Below, piece after piece: positions 1 through 8,716 of a stretch of 64,000 nucleotides of DNA (its first letter is position 1; each line of letters begins with the position of its first letter). Made by a program: the position numbers and the translations under genes. The notes under the pieces are model-generated. The model had not been told where the DNA came from. It did no database searches and worked only from the letters and a program-made list of their open reading frames with translations. Source of the DNA: Flavobacterium frigidimaris (GTDB lineage Bacteria; Bacteroidota; Bacteroidia; Flavobacteriales; Flavobacteriaceae); contig FQWG01000018.1 of assembly GCA_900129595.1 (NCBI GenBank), positions 54,606 to 118,605 on the forward strand. The letters are read 5' to 3'.

Positions 1-290
1 TCATTCATTAGTACTTTCCCGAATCCTTTCCCTATAAATTCAGGCAAAACAAAAAGATTATCCAGTTTTATAGTATTTTCACTTTCGTGGAAGAAGGAAT
101 AATACCCTACAATTTGGTCTTCAGCAACTAAATTATAAACCGGATTAGTTTCGATATATTCCTTAGAAACCGTTAGAAATTGAGCCCAAATTTCGATTTG
201 TTCGTTAGAATATCCCCAATATGCTTTTGATTTTTTGGTGATTTGGGTCAGGATTTCGTGGTCGCTTGGGATTGCTTTTTGTATGGTCAT
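1..290 (-). CDS. GNAT-family N-acetyltransferase (C-terminus cut off by window edge)
   Basis: The reverse strand reads from an ATG at 290 with no stop to the window edge, giving about 96 residues of the N-terminal part. The segment VLPEFIGKGFGKVL matches the acetyl-CoA pyrophosphate-binding motif A of GNAT enzymes (Q/R-x-x-G-x-G/A), preceded by the usual strand that ends in a hydrophobic 'DNLFV'. The fold call is good; the acceptor substrate cannot be told. It diverges from the XRE regulator gene across a 216-bp AT-rich spacer. Confidence 0.75.
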   Translation of the reverse strand, partial: MTIQKAIPSDHEILTQITKKSKAYWGYSNEQIEIWAQFLTVSKEYIETNPVYNLVAEDQIVGYYSFFHESENTIKLDNLFVLPEFIGKGFGKVLMN

Positions 291-494
291 AACCTTTGGT
301 TGTTTTTTGATACAATAATATTACAAAATCTTGTCATTGGCAGCAATGATAAAAAATGATACAATTATTTTTTTCGAAATCACAAATAGTCAGAAAAATT
401 GTATTTTTACAATCCTGAAAACAATTTGTAAAATGTATCTCACAAGTACATACTTGTTTTCTACCAAAACCAAAAAACGTAAAAGAATTTTAAA

Positions 495-502
495 TATCTT
501 TG
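495..502 (+). promoter_or_regulatory. -7 promoter box TATCTTTG before the XRE gene
   Basis: It matches the Bacteroidota sigma-A -7 consensus TAnnTTTG exactly. The ATG of the next gene begins only 4 bases after the box, so transcription would start at or about the start codon (leaderless mRNA). No good -33 TTTG is present at the usual distance. Confidence 0.5.
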
Positions 503-506
503 AATT

Positions 507-917
507 ATGAGCACAGCACTAAAACCAAAACACATAGGCCGAAACATTAGCCGAATCAGAGAGCTTAGAGACATGAAACAGGAAGCTCTTGCATATGCAA
601 TTGGCGTAAGTCAACAAACTATCTCTAGTATTGAAGGAAGCGAAACTGTTGATGAAGAAAAACTAAAAGCAATTGCCAAAGCTTTGGGAGTTCCTGCCGA
701 AGTAATAAAGAATTTTTCTGAAGAAGCTGTTTTTAATATTATTGGGAATACTTATCATAATGATTCTTCTTCGATTAAAAATAACAACTGTACTTTTAAT
801 CCTTTAGATAAACTTATTGAAGCTTTTGAAGAGAATAAAAAGCTTTACGAAAGATTGGTTGAAGCTGAAAAAGAGAAAGTGACTTTTTTGGAGAAGTTAT
901 TGAGCGAGAAAAAATAA
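507..917 (+). CDS. XRE-family helix-turn-helix regulator
   Basis: A 136-residue DNA-binding protein. Residues about 11-68 form a Cro/CI-type HTH (IGRNISRIRELRDMKQEALA, then the recognition helix VSQQTISSIEGS). This is followed by a polar, Asn/Ser-rich linker and a C-terminal charged helix (about 103-135, LIEAFEENKKLYERLVEAEK) likely to be a coiled-coil dimerisation segment. There is no peptidase or ligand domain. The start cannot move downstream because the HTH begins within 10 residues. It stands alone between a divergent GNAT gene and its own terminator, so its targets are unknown. Confidence 0.85.
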   Translation: MSTALKPKHIGRNISRIRELRDMKQEALAYAIGVSQQTISSIEGSETVDEEKLKAIAKALGVPAEVIKNFSEEAVFNIIGNTYHNDSSSIKNNNCTFNPLDKLIEAFEENKKLYERLVEAEKEKVTFLEKLLSEKK

Positions 918-943
918 TTTCTGCGAAAGATATATTTATAGAA

Positions 944-975
944 AAACCGAAGTTTTAGATGCTTCGGTTTTTTTT
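944..975 (+). terminator. Rho-independent terminator after the XRE gene
   Basis: A perfect 9-bp stem (AAACCGAAG/CTTCGGTTT) with a 9-base loop is followed by a T run, 26 bases after the stop codon. Confidence 0.85.
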
Positions 976-1003
976 ATGTTTATAGTTTTTTACAAATTGT
1001 TAC

Positions 1004-1165
1004 GGGCACGGATTGCAAATCCGCGCTATCGGGATGAAAACATTGTGCAAAAAAGTCAATCTTCGACAAACCTAACAGGTTTTTAAAACCTGTTAGGTTT
1101 ACTTGGCGGAACTACTTTGTTTAAAAACTTCGTGCCTTTGTGCCTTCGTGGCAAACCTAAAACAA
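1004..1165. repeat. Intergenic repeat cluster with a 16-bp perfect palindrome
   Basis: The 333-bp gap between the XRE gene and pepP holds no gene. It contains a small hairpin (CGGATT-gca-AATCCG), then a perfect inverted repeat at 1068-1100 (16-bp arms AAACCTAACAGGTTTT around one base), then a 'cttcgtgcctttgtgccttcgtgg' type low-complexity stretch at about 1128-1151. Such elements look like flavobacterial intergenic repeats; no function is known. Confidence 0.6.
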
Positions 1166-1214
1166 ATAAGAAAACTTTAATAAATCAATCTTATGTCACT
1201 TCTGTAAAAATCAC

Positions 1215-1222
1215 TATTTTTG
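1215..1222 (+). promoter_or_regulatory. -7 box TATTTTTG for pepP
   Basis: It matches TAnnTTTG and lies 28 bases before the ATG; TATG occupies the -33 position 19 bases upstream (3 of 4 match to TTTG). Confidence 0.45.
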
Positions 1223-1250
1223 AAATTCGAAGTTCAAAACTCACATTATT

Positions 1251-2543
1251 ATGAAATATCATCAAATAAACAGCGCTCTTTTTGTAAAAAATCGCAAAAA
1301 ATTCACGGCAGAAATGAAACCTAACAGTGTTGCCGTTTTTAACTCAAATGACATTTATCCGGTTAGTGCAGACAGTACTTTGCCATTTGCGCAACACAGG
1401 GATATTTTTTATTTAAGTGGTGTTGATCAGGAAGAAAGTATTTTGCTTTTGTTTCCGGATGCGCCTTATGAGAGCCAAAAAGAGATTCTTTTTCTAAAAG
1501 AAACCAACGATCATATTGCAGTTTGGGAAGGTGAAAAACTAAGTAAAGAACACGCTTTGCAGGTTTCAGGAATCAGAACCGTTTATTGGTTACAGGATTT
1601 TCATAAAGTGTTGAACGAAATGATGACGTATGCAGATACGATGTACATCAACACCAACGAGCATTACCGCGCAAGTGTTGAAACAGAAACTCGCGAGGCT
1701 CGTTTTGTAAAATGGTGGAAAGAGCGTTATCCTGCACACAATGTAGCGAAAAGCAACCCGATTTTGCAGCGCATTCGTTCTGTAAAAGAAAGCGAAGAAA
1801 TCGATTTGATTCAGCAAGCTTGCGATATTACAGAGAAAGGTTTCCGCAGATTGTTGTCGTTTGTAAAACCAAATGTTACAGAATATGAAATCGAAGCCGA
1901 ATTGATTCACGAATTCGTTCGTAACCGTTCTAAAGGTTTTGCTTATACGCCAATTATTGCTTCGGGAAATAACGCAAATGTTTTGCATTATATCGAAAAT
2001 AACCAACAATGCAAAGCCGGAGATTTAATTTTATTGGATGTTGCGGCTGAATATGCTAATTATTCCAGCGATATGACGAGAACGATTCCGGTTTCAGGAA
2101 AATTCTCAGATCGTCAGAAAGCAGTTTACAATGCTGTTTTGAGAGTAAAAAACGAAGCTACAAAAATGTTGACTCCGGGAACACTTTGGAAACAATACCA
2201 TATTGAAGTAGGTAAAATCATGACCTCAGAATTACTTGGTTTAGGTTTACTGGACAAAGCCGATGTTCAGAACGAAAATCCGGAATGGCCAGCATACAAA
2301 AAATATTTCATGCACGGAACGTCTCACCACATGGGACTTGACACGCACGATTACGGATTGCTTCACGAACCTATGAAAGCCAATATGGTTTTTACGGTTG
2401 AACCAGGAATTTATATTCCGGCAGAAAAATTCGGAATCCGTTTAGAAGACAACGTTGTGGTTCAGGAAAAAGGAGAACCTTTTAACCTGATGCGCAACAT
2501 TCCGGTTGAAGCAGATGAAATCGAAAGTTTGATGAATGAATAA
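1251..2543 (+). CDS. pepP: Xaa-Pro aminopeptidase (M24B)
   Basis: This cytosolic metallopeptidase removes N-terminal residues that precede proline. At 430 residues it has the expected length. The N-terminal creatinase-like domain (about 1-165) carries the typical FYLSGVDQEES and FLKETNDHIAVWEG strands. The pita-bread catalytic domain follows, with all five dinuclear metal ligands recognisable: D263 and D274 (DVAAEYANYSSDMTR), H359 (GTSHHMG), E384 (VEPGIYIP) and E399 (RLEDNVVV). No signal peptide is seen. It is a single-gene unit with its own -7 box, and shares a terminator with the convergent ferritin gene. Confidence 0.95.
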   Translation: MKYHQINSALFVKNRKKFTAEMKPNSVAVFNSNDIYPVSADSTLPFAQHRDIFYLSGVDQEESILLLFPDAPYESQKEILFLKETNDHIAVWEGEKLSKEHALQVSGIRTVYWLQDFHKVLNEMMTYADTMYINTNEHYRASVETETREARFVKWWKERYPAHNVAKSNPILQRIRSVKESEEIDLIQQACDITEKGFRRLLSFVKPNVTEYEIEAELIHEFVRNRSKGFAYTPIIASGNNANVLHYIENNQQCKAGDLILLDVAAEYANYSSDMTRTIPVSGKFSDRQKAVYNAVLRVKNEATKMLTPGTLWKQYHIEVGKIMTSELLGLGLLDKADVQNENPEWPAYKKYFMHGTSHHMGLDTHDYGLLHEPMKANMVFTVEPGIYIPAEKFGIRLEDNVVVQEKGEPFNLMRNIPVEADEIESLMNE

Positions 2544-2557
2544 ACCATGATAAAAAA

Positions 2558-2600
2558 ACAAAGCCCTTAATATTAAAATTAAGGGCTTTGTTTTTTTTTA
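2558..2600. terminator. Bidirectional terminator between pepP and ferritin
   Basis: A 13-bp stem (ACAAAGCCCTTAA/TTAAGGGCTTTGT) is flanked by A and T runs, so it can stop both convergent transcripts. Confidence 0.85.
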
Positions 2601-2614
2601 TAATAAATCGATAT

Positions 2615-3133
2615 CTATCCGATTTTTGAAATCTGAACATCCAATTGAAATTTGCCATCAGCTTCGTTTCCGTTAATCAGTTCAAAAAGCTCTAAAGCTC
2701 TTCTTGCATTTTTCTCTTCTTCTCTTTGCTCAGCTACATACCACATCATAAAATCTTCTGTAGCGTAATCATTCTCAGCTCTACATTTTGCAATTACTTT
2801 ATTAATCGCCTGAGTAACTGCAATTTCGTTTTGCAAAGCAATTTCAAATACTTCTCTAAAAGAAGCAAATTCCTGCTGCACTTCCGGAACAGATGGCGTA
2901 ACTGCAATCCCTCCCATATCTGTAATATATTTGAAAACTTTTAGAAAATGCTCTCTTTCTTCTTCGGCTTGCTTGTACAAATAAGATGCTGTATTTGCAT
3001 AACCATTTCTATCTAACCATGCAGCCATAGCTAAATATTTATTAGAAGCGTCGCTTTCTATTTTTGCCTGTAAGTTCAATATATTTTCTATTCCTTCAAC
3101 TAATGAAGTACTTGTTCTTAGTAAATCTTTCAT
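2615..3133 (-). CDS. ftnA: Bacterial non-heme ferritin
   Basis: An iron-storage cage subunit of 172 residues with a four-helix bundle. Ferroxidase-centre residues can be placed by analogy with E. coli FtnA: E26 (in the first helix), E59 and H62 (AEEEREHFLKV), E103 (LQNEIAV), and Q136/E139 (VAEQREEE). It lacks the heme-ligand pattern of bacterioferritin. It stands alone and convergent to pepP. The promoter is not clear; the upstream DNA is very AT-rich. Confidence 0.93.
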   Translation of the reverse strand: MKDLLRTSTSLVEGIENILNLQAKIESDASNKYLAMAAWLDRNGYANTASYLYKQAEEEREHFLKVFKYITDMGGIAVTPSVPEVQQEFASFREVFEIALQNEIAVTQAINKVIAKCRAENDYATEDFMMWYVAEQREEEKNARRALELFELINGNEADGKFQLDVQISKIG

Positions 3134-3221
3134 AACCTTTGTTTTTATCCATGTAAAATTACAAAAATTATAGAAGGCAGCTCTAAATGCCTTAAAATTT
3201 GGATTTAATCTAAGTAAGAAT

Positions 3222-3578
3222 CTAAATAAGCTCTACGTTGACAGTATTGCAAAGCAAAGAATGTAAAGTGAGGGTGAATTTTGTTCCGTTTAATAAATCT
3301 CTTAACTGAACTATTTCGCAGATAGTAAGATTTCTGGAGAAATTTCTTTTAGTAGTTTCAATCAACTGTGCATCTGACTGATCAGATAAGTCATACAGCA
3401 TATTGAGAATATCAACGCTATTAACCTTTCTTTGAAAAATCAAAAAATCATGAATTTTATAACTTGACACCGTATCAACAAAATTGATAATTATACTATT
3501 GGTCAAATCACATTGATAACTGTATCCTTTTTCGGTTTCAAATAATACTTTGGTGGTCAAATCACTAACTAATGCCAT
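3222..3578 (-). CDS. Small protein of unknown function
   Basis: A 118-residue protein that I do not recognise. It has no signal peptide or membrane segment. The N-terminal half is predicted beta-rich (VLFETEKGYSYQCDLTNSII) and the C-terminal half has a helical stretch (NLTICEIVQLRDLLNGTKF) ending in a hydrophobic strand. Normal AT-rich codon use and a -7 box 20 bases upstream argue that it is a real gene. It sits between ferritin and a repeat-rich spacer, with no informative neighbours. Confidence 0.7.
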   Translation of the reverse strand: MALVSDLTTKVLFETEKGYSYQCDLTNSIIINFVDTVSSYKIHDFLIFQRKVNSVDILNMLYDLSDQSDAQLIETTKRNFSRNLTICEIVQLRDLLNGTKFTLTLHSLLCNTVNVELI

Positions 3579-3598
3579 TCTGATAAAATATAATAACG

Positions 3599-3606
3599 CA
3601 AAAATA
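3599..3606 (-). promoter_or_regulatory. -7 box TATTTTTG for the 118-residue gene
   Basis: It reads TATTTTTG on the minus strand, 20 bases before the ATG, matching TAnnTTTG. Confidence 0.45.
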
Positions 3607-3702
3607 TAGAATTTAAAGCAATAAAAAATATAATTAAGACTAATTTAAAATAACAAAATCATTTAATGTTCTTAAAAACAGTTCAAGTGACCGAATTTTC
3701 TT

Positions 3703-3929
3703 AACCATGTAAGTCATATAAGTTCATTTAAATAATAATCTTTATGTTTTTTTTTTTAAACTCACATAAGCTTATATGATTTGAATATTTGTCATAAAAG
3801 TGAACCGAATAACTTTTTTTTAAACTAAAATGAACTTATATCACTTATATGGTTTAAATATCAGCGTAAAGTTGAACGCGATAGGTACTATTTTTAACTC
3901 AAATGAAGTTATATCACTCATATAGTTTA
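3703..3929. repeat. Cluster of about four degenerate copies of an ACTTATATCACTTATATGG-type repeat
   Basis: The 390-bp gap before the hydrolase gene holds related units of about 30-40 bp: 3703-3732 (inverted), 3756-3788, 3820-3859 and 3891-3929 (direct). Each contains 'aacttatatcacttatatgg' with small changes and is flanked by TTTAAA. The same unit recurs at 40661-40846. The last copy ends just before the -7 box of the next gene. Confidence 0.7.
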
Positions 3930-3937
3930 CGCTTTCT

Positions 3938-3945
3938 TATCTTTG
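3938..3945 (+). promoter_or_regulatory. -7 box TATCTTTG for the alpha/beta hydrolase
   Basis: An exact TAnnTTTG match 23 bases before the TTG start, immediately after the last repeat unit. Confidence 0.5.
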
Positions 3946-3968
3946 TACTTTAAATTTAAATCATCATT

Positions 3969-4745
3969 TTGAAAAATATTTTATATAAAAATACCAGGAT
4001 TTCTTATACTGATTCAGGCCAGGGAACTGCAATTGTACTACTTCACGGCTTTCTGGAAAACAAAAAAATGTGGAAGGATTATGTTGCTCTTTTCTCTGAA
4101 CAATATCGCGTTATTGCGATCGATTTATTGGGTCACGGCGAATCTGATTCTTTGGGATATGTGCATTCTATGGAGGATAATGCGAATGTTGTTCAGGAAG
4201 TTTTAAAACATTTAAACATCGAAAAAGCAACAATTGTTGGTCATTCTATGGGTGGTTATGTTGGCTTGGCTTTCGCCGAATTATTCCCAAAGAACATCAA
4301 TAAACTGGTTCTGCTCAATTCTACATCAAAAGCAGACAGTCACGAGAAAAAAATAAACCGAAATCGCGCTATAAAAGCAGTAAAACAAAATTATGTCAAC
4401 TTCGTAAATCTTGCTATTGGCAACTTATTCAGCGAAAACAACAGGGCCAGACTGACTGAAGAAATTGAAGAAGCAAAGGTTCAGGCGTTAAAAACTCCTT
4501 TGCAGGGAATTGTGGCTTCGCTGGAAGGAATGAAAGTGCGAAAAGACAGAGCGTCGCTTTTGCAAAAGAATTCATTTCCGGTTCTGTTGATTTTAGGCAA
4601 AAAAGATCCCGTTTTAAATTACGAGGAAAGCATTACCCAAATCGAAAATACTATGGCAAAACTGGTTTCTTTTGAAGACGGACACATGAGCCAGATTGAA
4701 AACAAAGAGGAATTGAAAGCTGTATTATCTGATTTTTTCGAATAA
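3969..4745 (+). CDS. Alpha/beta-fold hydrolase
   Basis: A cytosolic serine hydrolase of 258 residues. The oxyanion motif HGFLENK (H27) and nucleophile elbow GHSMGG (S93) are present, with D213 (GKKDPV) and H239 (EDGHMSQ) completing the triad. A cap region lies between about 120 and 190. The start is TTG at 3969: the next in-frame Met lies beyond the first beta-strands and oxyanion loop, and the -7 box fits this start. The substrate is not predictable; relatives are esterases, MhpC-like or MenH-like enzymes. Confidence 0.88.
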   Translation: MKNILYKNTRISYTDSGQGTAIVLLHGFLENKKMWKDYVALFSEQYRVIAIDLLGHGESDSLGYVHSMEDNANVVQEVLKHLNIEKATIVGHSMGGYVGLAFAELFPKNINKLVLLNSTSKADSHEKKINRNRAIKAVKQNYVNFVNLAIGNLFSENNRARLTEEIEEAKVQALKTPLQGIVASLEGMKVRKDRASLLQKNSFPVLLILGKKDPVLNYEESITQIENTMAKLVSFEDGHMSQIENKEELKAVLSDFFE

Positions 4746-4764
4746 TTCGACCACTCTAAAAAAT

Positions 4765-4797
4765 AAAAAAGGCTGTTCTAAATGAACAGTCTTTTTC
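4765..4797 (+). terminator. Terminator after the hydrolase gene
   Basis: A stem AAAGGCTGTTC/GAACAGTCTTT (one G:U pair) with a 5-base loop and a T run. The following 120 bases up to the convergent ABC gene hold nothing recognisable. Confidence 0.75.
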
Positions 4798-4919
4798 TCA
4801 TTATTGGGGGCGAAAATTATAGTTTTGAAATAATATCAGAACGAAAACATAAATAATCCAGCTTTAGAAGAACGCGCAAAAAAAGGTTTTTTCAAAAAGA
4901 TCTTTAGCTAAAAAGATAT

Positions 4920-5594
4920 CTATAAAAAAGCTGAACTGGTCAGATAACCTTTGTCAACAAGTTCAGCTTTATCTTTGATACAATGAGTTTTACCGTCCTT
5001 AATCAGTACTAATTGAGTCGAAATTCTGATTACGTTCAAATAATTGTGATCGGTAACAATAATTCCTTTTCCTGCAGAATTTACTTTTATCAATTCATTG
5101 ACCACATCTGCCATTATTGGCGACAAACCATTATAAGGTTCATCAAGCAGCACAAACTTTGAGGGATTAAAAAGGACTATTTTAATTTCAAGATACCGCA
5201 ATTCCCCACCAGACAATTGATGTATTCTTTTGTTCAAAATCGACTGAATAAATTCATCTTCATAGAAAAATGTTATTTTTTGTTTATCGATCGATAATAA
5301 AATTGCCTTTTTTACAGACAAATGATTTGGGATGAATTGTTCCTGCGACAAATAACTAATTTCTTTCGACAAGCTATTTTCATTATTCTTCGAAACAGAA
5401 TCAATTCGAATGCATTTATTAGGAGCTGATTCAATGCCAAAAATAATCTTCAATAAAGTCGATTTCCCGGAACCATTTCTTCCTAGTAAACCAATGATTT
5501 CAGATGTTTCACATTTCAGATACACATCAGAAAGGATAATTCTTTCGTTAAACTTTTTTTGAATTCCATCAACTTCTAAAATGTGTTTTTTCAA
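4920..5594 (-). CDS. ABC transporter ATP-binding protein
   Basis: A single nucleotide-binding domain of about 224 residues: Walker A GRNGSGKST (38-46), Q-loop in ISYLSQEQ, signature LSGGE (127-131), Walker B FVLLDEP (147-153) and switch His in VTDHNY (H183). I chose the TTG at 5594, which overlaps the stop of the upstream membrane gene (TTGA). A longer frame begins at 5645 but its extra 17 residues are non-conserved-looking and overlap that gene. The fold resembles LptB/LivF-type ATPases. The partner is probably the adjacent 98-residue membrane protein; the substrate is unknown. Confidence 0.85.
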   Translation of the reverse strand: MKKHILEVDGIQKKFNERIILSDVYLKCETSEIIGLLGRNGSGKSTLLKIIFGIESAPNKCIRIDSVSKNNENSLSKEISYLSQEQFIPNHLSVKKAILLSIDKQKITFFYEDEFIQSILNKRIHQLSGGELRYLEIKIVLFNPSKFVLLDEPYNGLSPIMADVVNELIKVNSAGKGIIVTDHNYLNVIRISTQLVLIKDGKTHCIKDKAELVDKGYLTSSAFL

Positions 5595-5887
5595 AATATT
5601 CTTTTTATTAAAAAAGTTACAAGGCCAATTAAAAGTGTAGCACAAATAGTCAGAAGATAACTAAAAATCAAAAGTCTCGTTTTAGAGATTCCGTTATTCG
5701 AATAAAACAAATAGTCATTCTTGCGATACAGTTCCTTAAAAGCAACACTCATCAAAAAACCAAAACTCAGAAACACGGTAAAGAAATAATCAAAACCGGT
5801 CAATAAAACAGCAATAGCACAAACCGACAAGTTGATAACTAAAGTAGTTTTAAAGAATTCAAAGATGTTATTTAACTTTCTGATCAT
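5591..5887 (-). CDS. Small membrane protein paired with the ABC ATPase
   Basis: 98 residues with about three hydrophobic segments (roughly 15-34, 36-51 and 71-93) and a charged loop (FKELYRKNDYLFYSNN) between the second and third. It directly abuts the AddB-like gene upstream and overlaps the ABC ATPase downstream, so the three are co-transcribed and probably translationally coupled. It is too short to be a normal ABC permease; it may be one half of a minimal permease or a membrane anchor. I do not recognise the family. Confidence 0.75.
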   Translation of the reverse strand: MIRKLNNIFEFFKTTLVINLSVCAIAVLLTGFDYFFTVFLSFGFLMSVAFKELYRKNDYLFYSNNGISKTRLLIFSYLLTICATLLIGLVTFLIKRIF

Positions 5888-8653
5888 TTAGTTTATTTTT
5901 TCCTCGAAAGGAGTATTAACATTAAAAATTTCTGTCAGCAAGACGACAATCTCTTCTACATAACTCTTCAGAATTTCATTTGTAACCGTTGAGTCCAACT
6001 CTTTGTCTTCTTTAAATCCAAAAGGAAGAAAACCTGATTTTAAGTTTTTAAACGAAATAATCCCAACTTCAATTGGCAAACCGGCAGCTTCATTCTCATA
6101 CATAAACGCGTAAGCCAAAACCTGAATGATTTTATCGTTTTTAAGCTCCTGTGTCAATCCGTTCCAAGACTTCAGTACTACATTTGTTTTTTCGACTTTA
6201 CCGGTCTTATAATCGACAATTCTAATTTTTCCGTTACGCTGTTCGATTCTGTCGACATTTCCTTTAATTAAAACCGGAAACGGCAAACCGGGATGAATCA
6301 ATTTACGTTCGTAAGTCTTTTCTAACGCTATAATTTTAATTGCATCTCCATTTTTTATAGCCTCTAATTCCATTTTCAGGAAATTAGAAACATTTCGTTT
6401 TGCCACTTCAAAAGCCAAAAGATTACGGCCTTTTTTAATTTCTCCTTCTTTATACACTAGTTTAAATTGTCTCAAAACTTCCTCATCCAGCAATTTGAAA
6501 CAATTTTCGATATCAGCCTCAGAAATAAACCTGCCAACAAAAGGATCGTACAAAGCTTTTAAGGTTTCGTGAATTATAGTCCCTAAAGTGTTTAGTGCAA
6601 TATTTTCTTCTACCTCTTCAACCTCCCGAATACGAAGGATCTTTTGAAAATAAAACTCAATAGGATTCCGAATATAGCTCGTTAACGCCGAAGGTGAAAA
6701 ACCAACAGTTGCAACTTCTTTCAAACGCTCCATTACAGCATCAGATTTCGCAACAACCATAGGCTGATAGGCAGATGTAGGCAATACCGGATTATAAATA
6801 TCGAAATTCAGATTGTGTTTAGCTTGTTTCTCTACTTCTAATTGCGTTATAAAACGGCTTCGTTCTCCGGCATCCAATCCATCATTTTCAGTATTATAAA
6901 TAAGATAAATATTTTTAGCCCTTTGCAGTAAATGATAAAAGTGATAGGTATAAATGGCATCTTTTTCTTTAAAAGTCGGCAAGCCTAATTCTCTTTTTAC
7001 ATCATAAGGAATAAATGAATTCTGGGATTTTCCTGCTGGAAACTTTCCTTCATTCATAGAAGTTACGATTACAGTATCAAAATCCAGAACACGACTTTCC
7101 AGAACCCCCATAATTTGAAGTCCACGCAAAGGCTCCCCTTCAAACGAAACTTCGGCAACATCTATAATTTGTTTATAGATGGCATGCAAAGTATCTATAT
7201 TATCAATATGATTGTGCTGGGTATAATAATTAATCAATTTATTTATCACTTTAAAAACAGCAAAAACAAATGCTTTTGCAATCTTTTCTTCTTCATTGTC
7301 ATTACTGAAATTTTCTTTTATCAAAAGTAAAATTGCCGAGACATTTTCAAGAACCGCAATTGATCCGCTTTCCCATTTCTGGAACAACAATTTAAATAAC
7401 TGCGAATGATCTGAATTGAGTTCTATAATTCGATTGTGGGTAATAAAAGTATAATTATTCTCTTTGATAATCCTCACTAAATTTCTGGCATTGGCATAAG
7501 GCTCCACCAATGGATGCGTTAAAATATCTAGTACATCTTTATAGTAAAACACATAACTCTCTCCTTTTCGGGAAAGTGCATTGGTATGCATTTTAAATAA
7601 TTTAGCAATCAATATCTGTGATGGATTGTTTTTTCCGGAATACCCCATCGTGATATTCAGGCTTCCAACAGAAGACGGCAATGAATACAGTACTGGCATT
7701 AATAAATTTTCCTCACCAAGCACAATAGCCACTTTATCAAGAGATGTTGCAGGGTCTTCGTTAATGATATTTTCGATAATACTTCCCGCTAATTTTGCCT
7801 GACCAATAGTTTTAGGTGTTCCTATTACCTGAATATTTTTAGATTGCGAAAAATCATCTACAATCCACTCAAAAATATTCGTTTTATAGTGTTTCCAGCT
7901 TTCCTTAAAACGTCGCACAAAAAGCCCGGCATCATGATAGGGATCATTAAGAAAAGTTTGATCAACATCCCAATAAATTTTAGCATGATCCGAAGCTAAA
8001 AGATGTTGCACTATTTTTTCCTCTGCAGCGTTTAAAGCATTAAAACCTGCAAAAATAAATGTCCGATCTGATAGGGTATTCGAAAAGTGATTCAGATTAT
8101 TAACCGCCTCTCTGTAAATTAATCCCTGGTATCCCACTGATTTATTCAGCAAATGATTGTATAAAGCGTCATAATACATGGGAAGAAGTTTCCAGAAATC
8201 AATATAGTTTTCAAGAAGTTTGGTACTATTTTCGACTTCTATTCCCCATTTTTTAATGTCTTCAATGTCTTTTAGGTAAGACAAAACATGAGTTGGATCT
8301 AATAAATAGCGATCAATCTCATTAAAATCCTGCAAAAGTGTTTTTGCCCAATTGGCAAATAACTCAAATGACTGTTGATTTTGTTTTTCGGTTACGGACA
8401 AATACACTTCATAGAACTCAAACAAAAGTTCAATTGCATCTATAGATCGTATCGAAGCGACATCTTGCACAAAGTCTTCGATACTAATGATTTCAGGAGA
8501 AAGGATTGTATGATGAGTTTCATTTTTCAGCGCTTCAATCAAAAAAACTTTAGCTCTTTTATTGGGCAACACTATAGTTGTCTGAACTAATTTAGTTGAA
8601 TAATCCTGAATTATTACAGTCGCAATTTTTCCGAGAAAAGAAGTATTTATCAT
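5888..8653 (-). CDS. AddB-like PD-(D/E)XK nuclease with inactive helicase fold
   Basis: About 921 residues, likely the second subunit of an AddAB/RexAB-type double-strand-break resection complex whose helicase subunit is encoded at 11571-14729. The N-terminal VLPNKRAKVFLIEAL is a degenerate Walker-like region. The C-terminal nuclease shows LGTIIHETLKALYD (His), GNVDRIE (Asp), IVDYKTG (D-x-K) and QVLAYAFMY (Q-x3-Y). Only one Cys is visible (ENCFKLL), so the 4Fe-4S cluster of Bacillus AddB is absent. The start at 8653 (MINTSFLGK) is preferred because the upstream ATG at 8680 lies inside a terminator hairpin. Confidence 0.85.
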   Translation of the reverse strand: MINTSFLGKIATVIIQDYSTKLVQTTIVLPNKRAKVFLIEALKNETHHTILSPEIISIEDFVQDVASIRSIDAIELLFEFYEVYLSVTEKQNQQSFELFANWAKTLLQDFNEIDRYLLDPTHVLSYLKDIEDIKKWGIEVENSTKLLENYIDFWKLLPMYYDALYNHLLNKSVGYQGLIYREAVNNLNHFSNTLSDRTFIFAGFNALNAAEEKIVQHLLASDHAKIYWDVDQTFLNDPYHDAGLFVRRFKESWKHYKTNIFEWIVDDFSQSKNIQVIGTPKTIGQAKLAGSIIENIINEDPATSLDKVAIVLGEENLLMPVLYSLPSSVGSLNITMGYSGKNNPSQILIAKLFKMHTNALSRKGESYVFYYKDVLDILTHPLVEPYANARNLVRIIKENNYTFITHNRIIELNSDHSQLFKLLFQKWESGSIAVLENVSAILLLIKENFSNDNEEEKIAKAFVFAVFKVINKLINYYTQHNHIDNIDTLHAIYKQIIDVAEVSFEGEPLRGLQIMGVLESRVLDFDTVIVTSMNEGKFPAGKSQNSFIPYDVKRELGLPTFKEKDAIYTYHFYHLLQRAKNIYLIYNTENDGLDAGERSRFITQLEVEKQAKHNLNFDIYNPVLPTSAYQPMVVAKSDAVMERLKEVATVGFSPSALTSYIRNPIEFYFQKILRIREVEEVEENIALNTLGTIIHETLKALYDPFVGRFISEADIENCFKLLDEEVLRQFKLVYKEGEIKKGRNLLAFEVAKRNVSNFLKMELEAIKNGDAIKIIALEKTYERKLIHPGLPFPVLIKGNVDRIEQRNGKIRIVDYKTGKVEKTNVVLKSWNGLTQELKNDKIIQVLAYAFMYENEAAGLPIEVGIISFKNLKSGFLPFGFKEDKELDSTVTNEILKSYVEEIVVLLTEIFNVNTPFEEKIN

Positions 8654-8663
8654 TTGATAAAAA

Positions 8664-8697
8664 TAAAAAAAGCCATTCAATTAAGAATGGCTTTTAG
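8664..8697 (-). terminator. Terminator after the OmpA-family gene
   Basis: A perfect 11-bp stem AAAAGCCATTC/GAATGGCTTTT with a 6-base loop, followed by a T-rich stretch on the minus strand. It separates ompA transcription from the nuclease gene. Confidence 0.85.
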
Positions 8698-8716
8698 TAT
8701 TTATTTAGAAAGTAAA

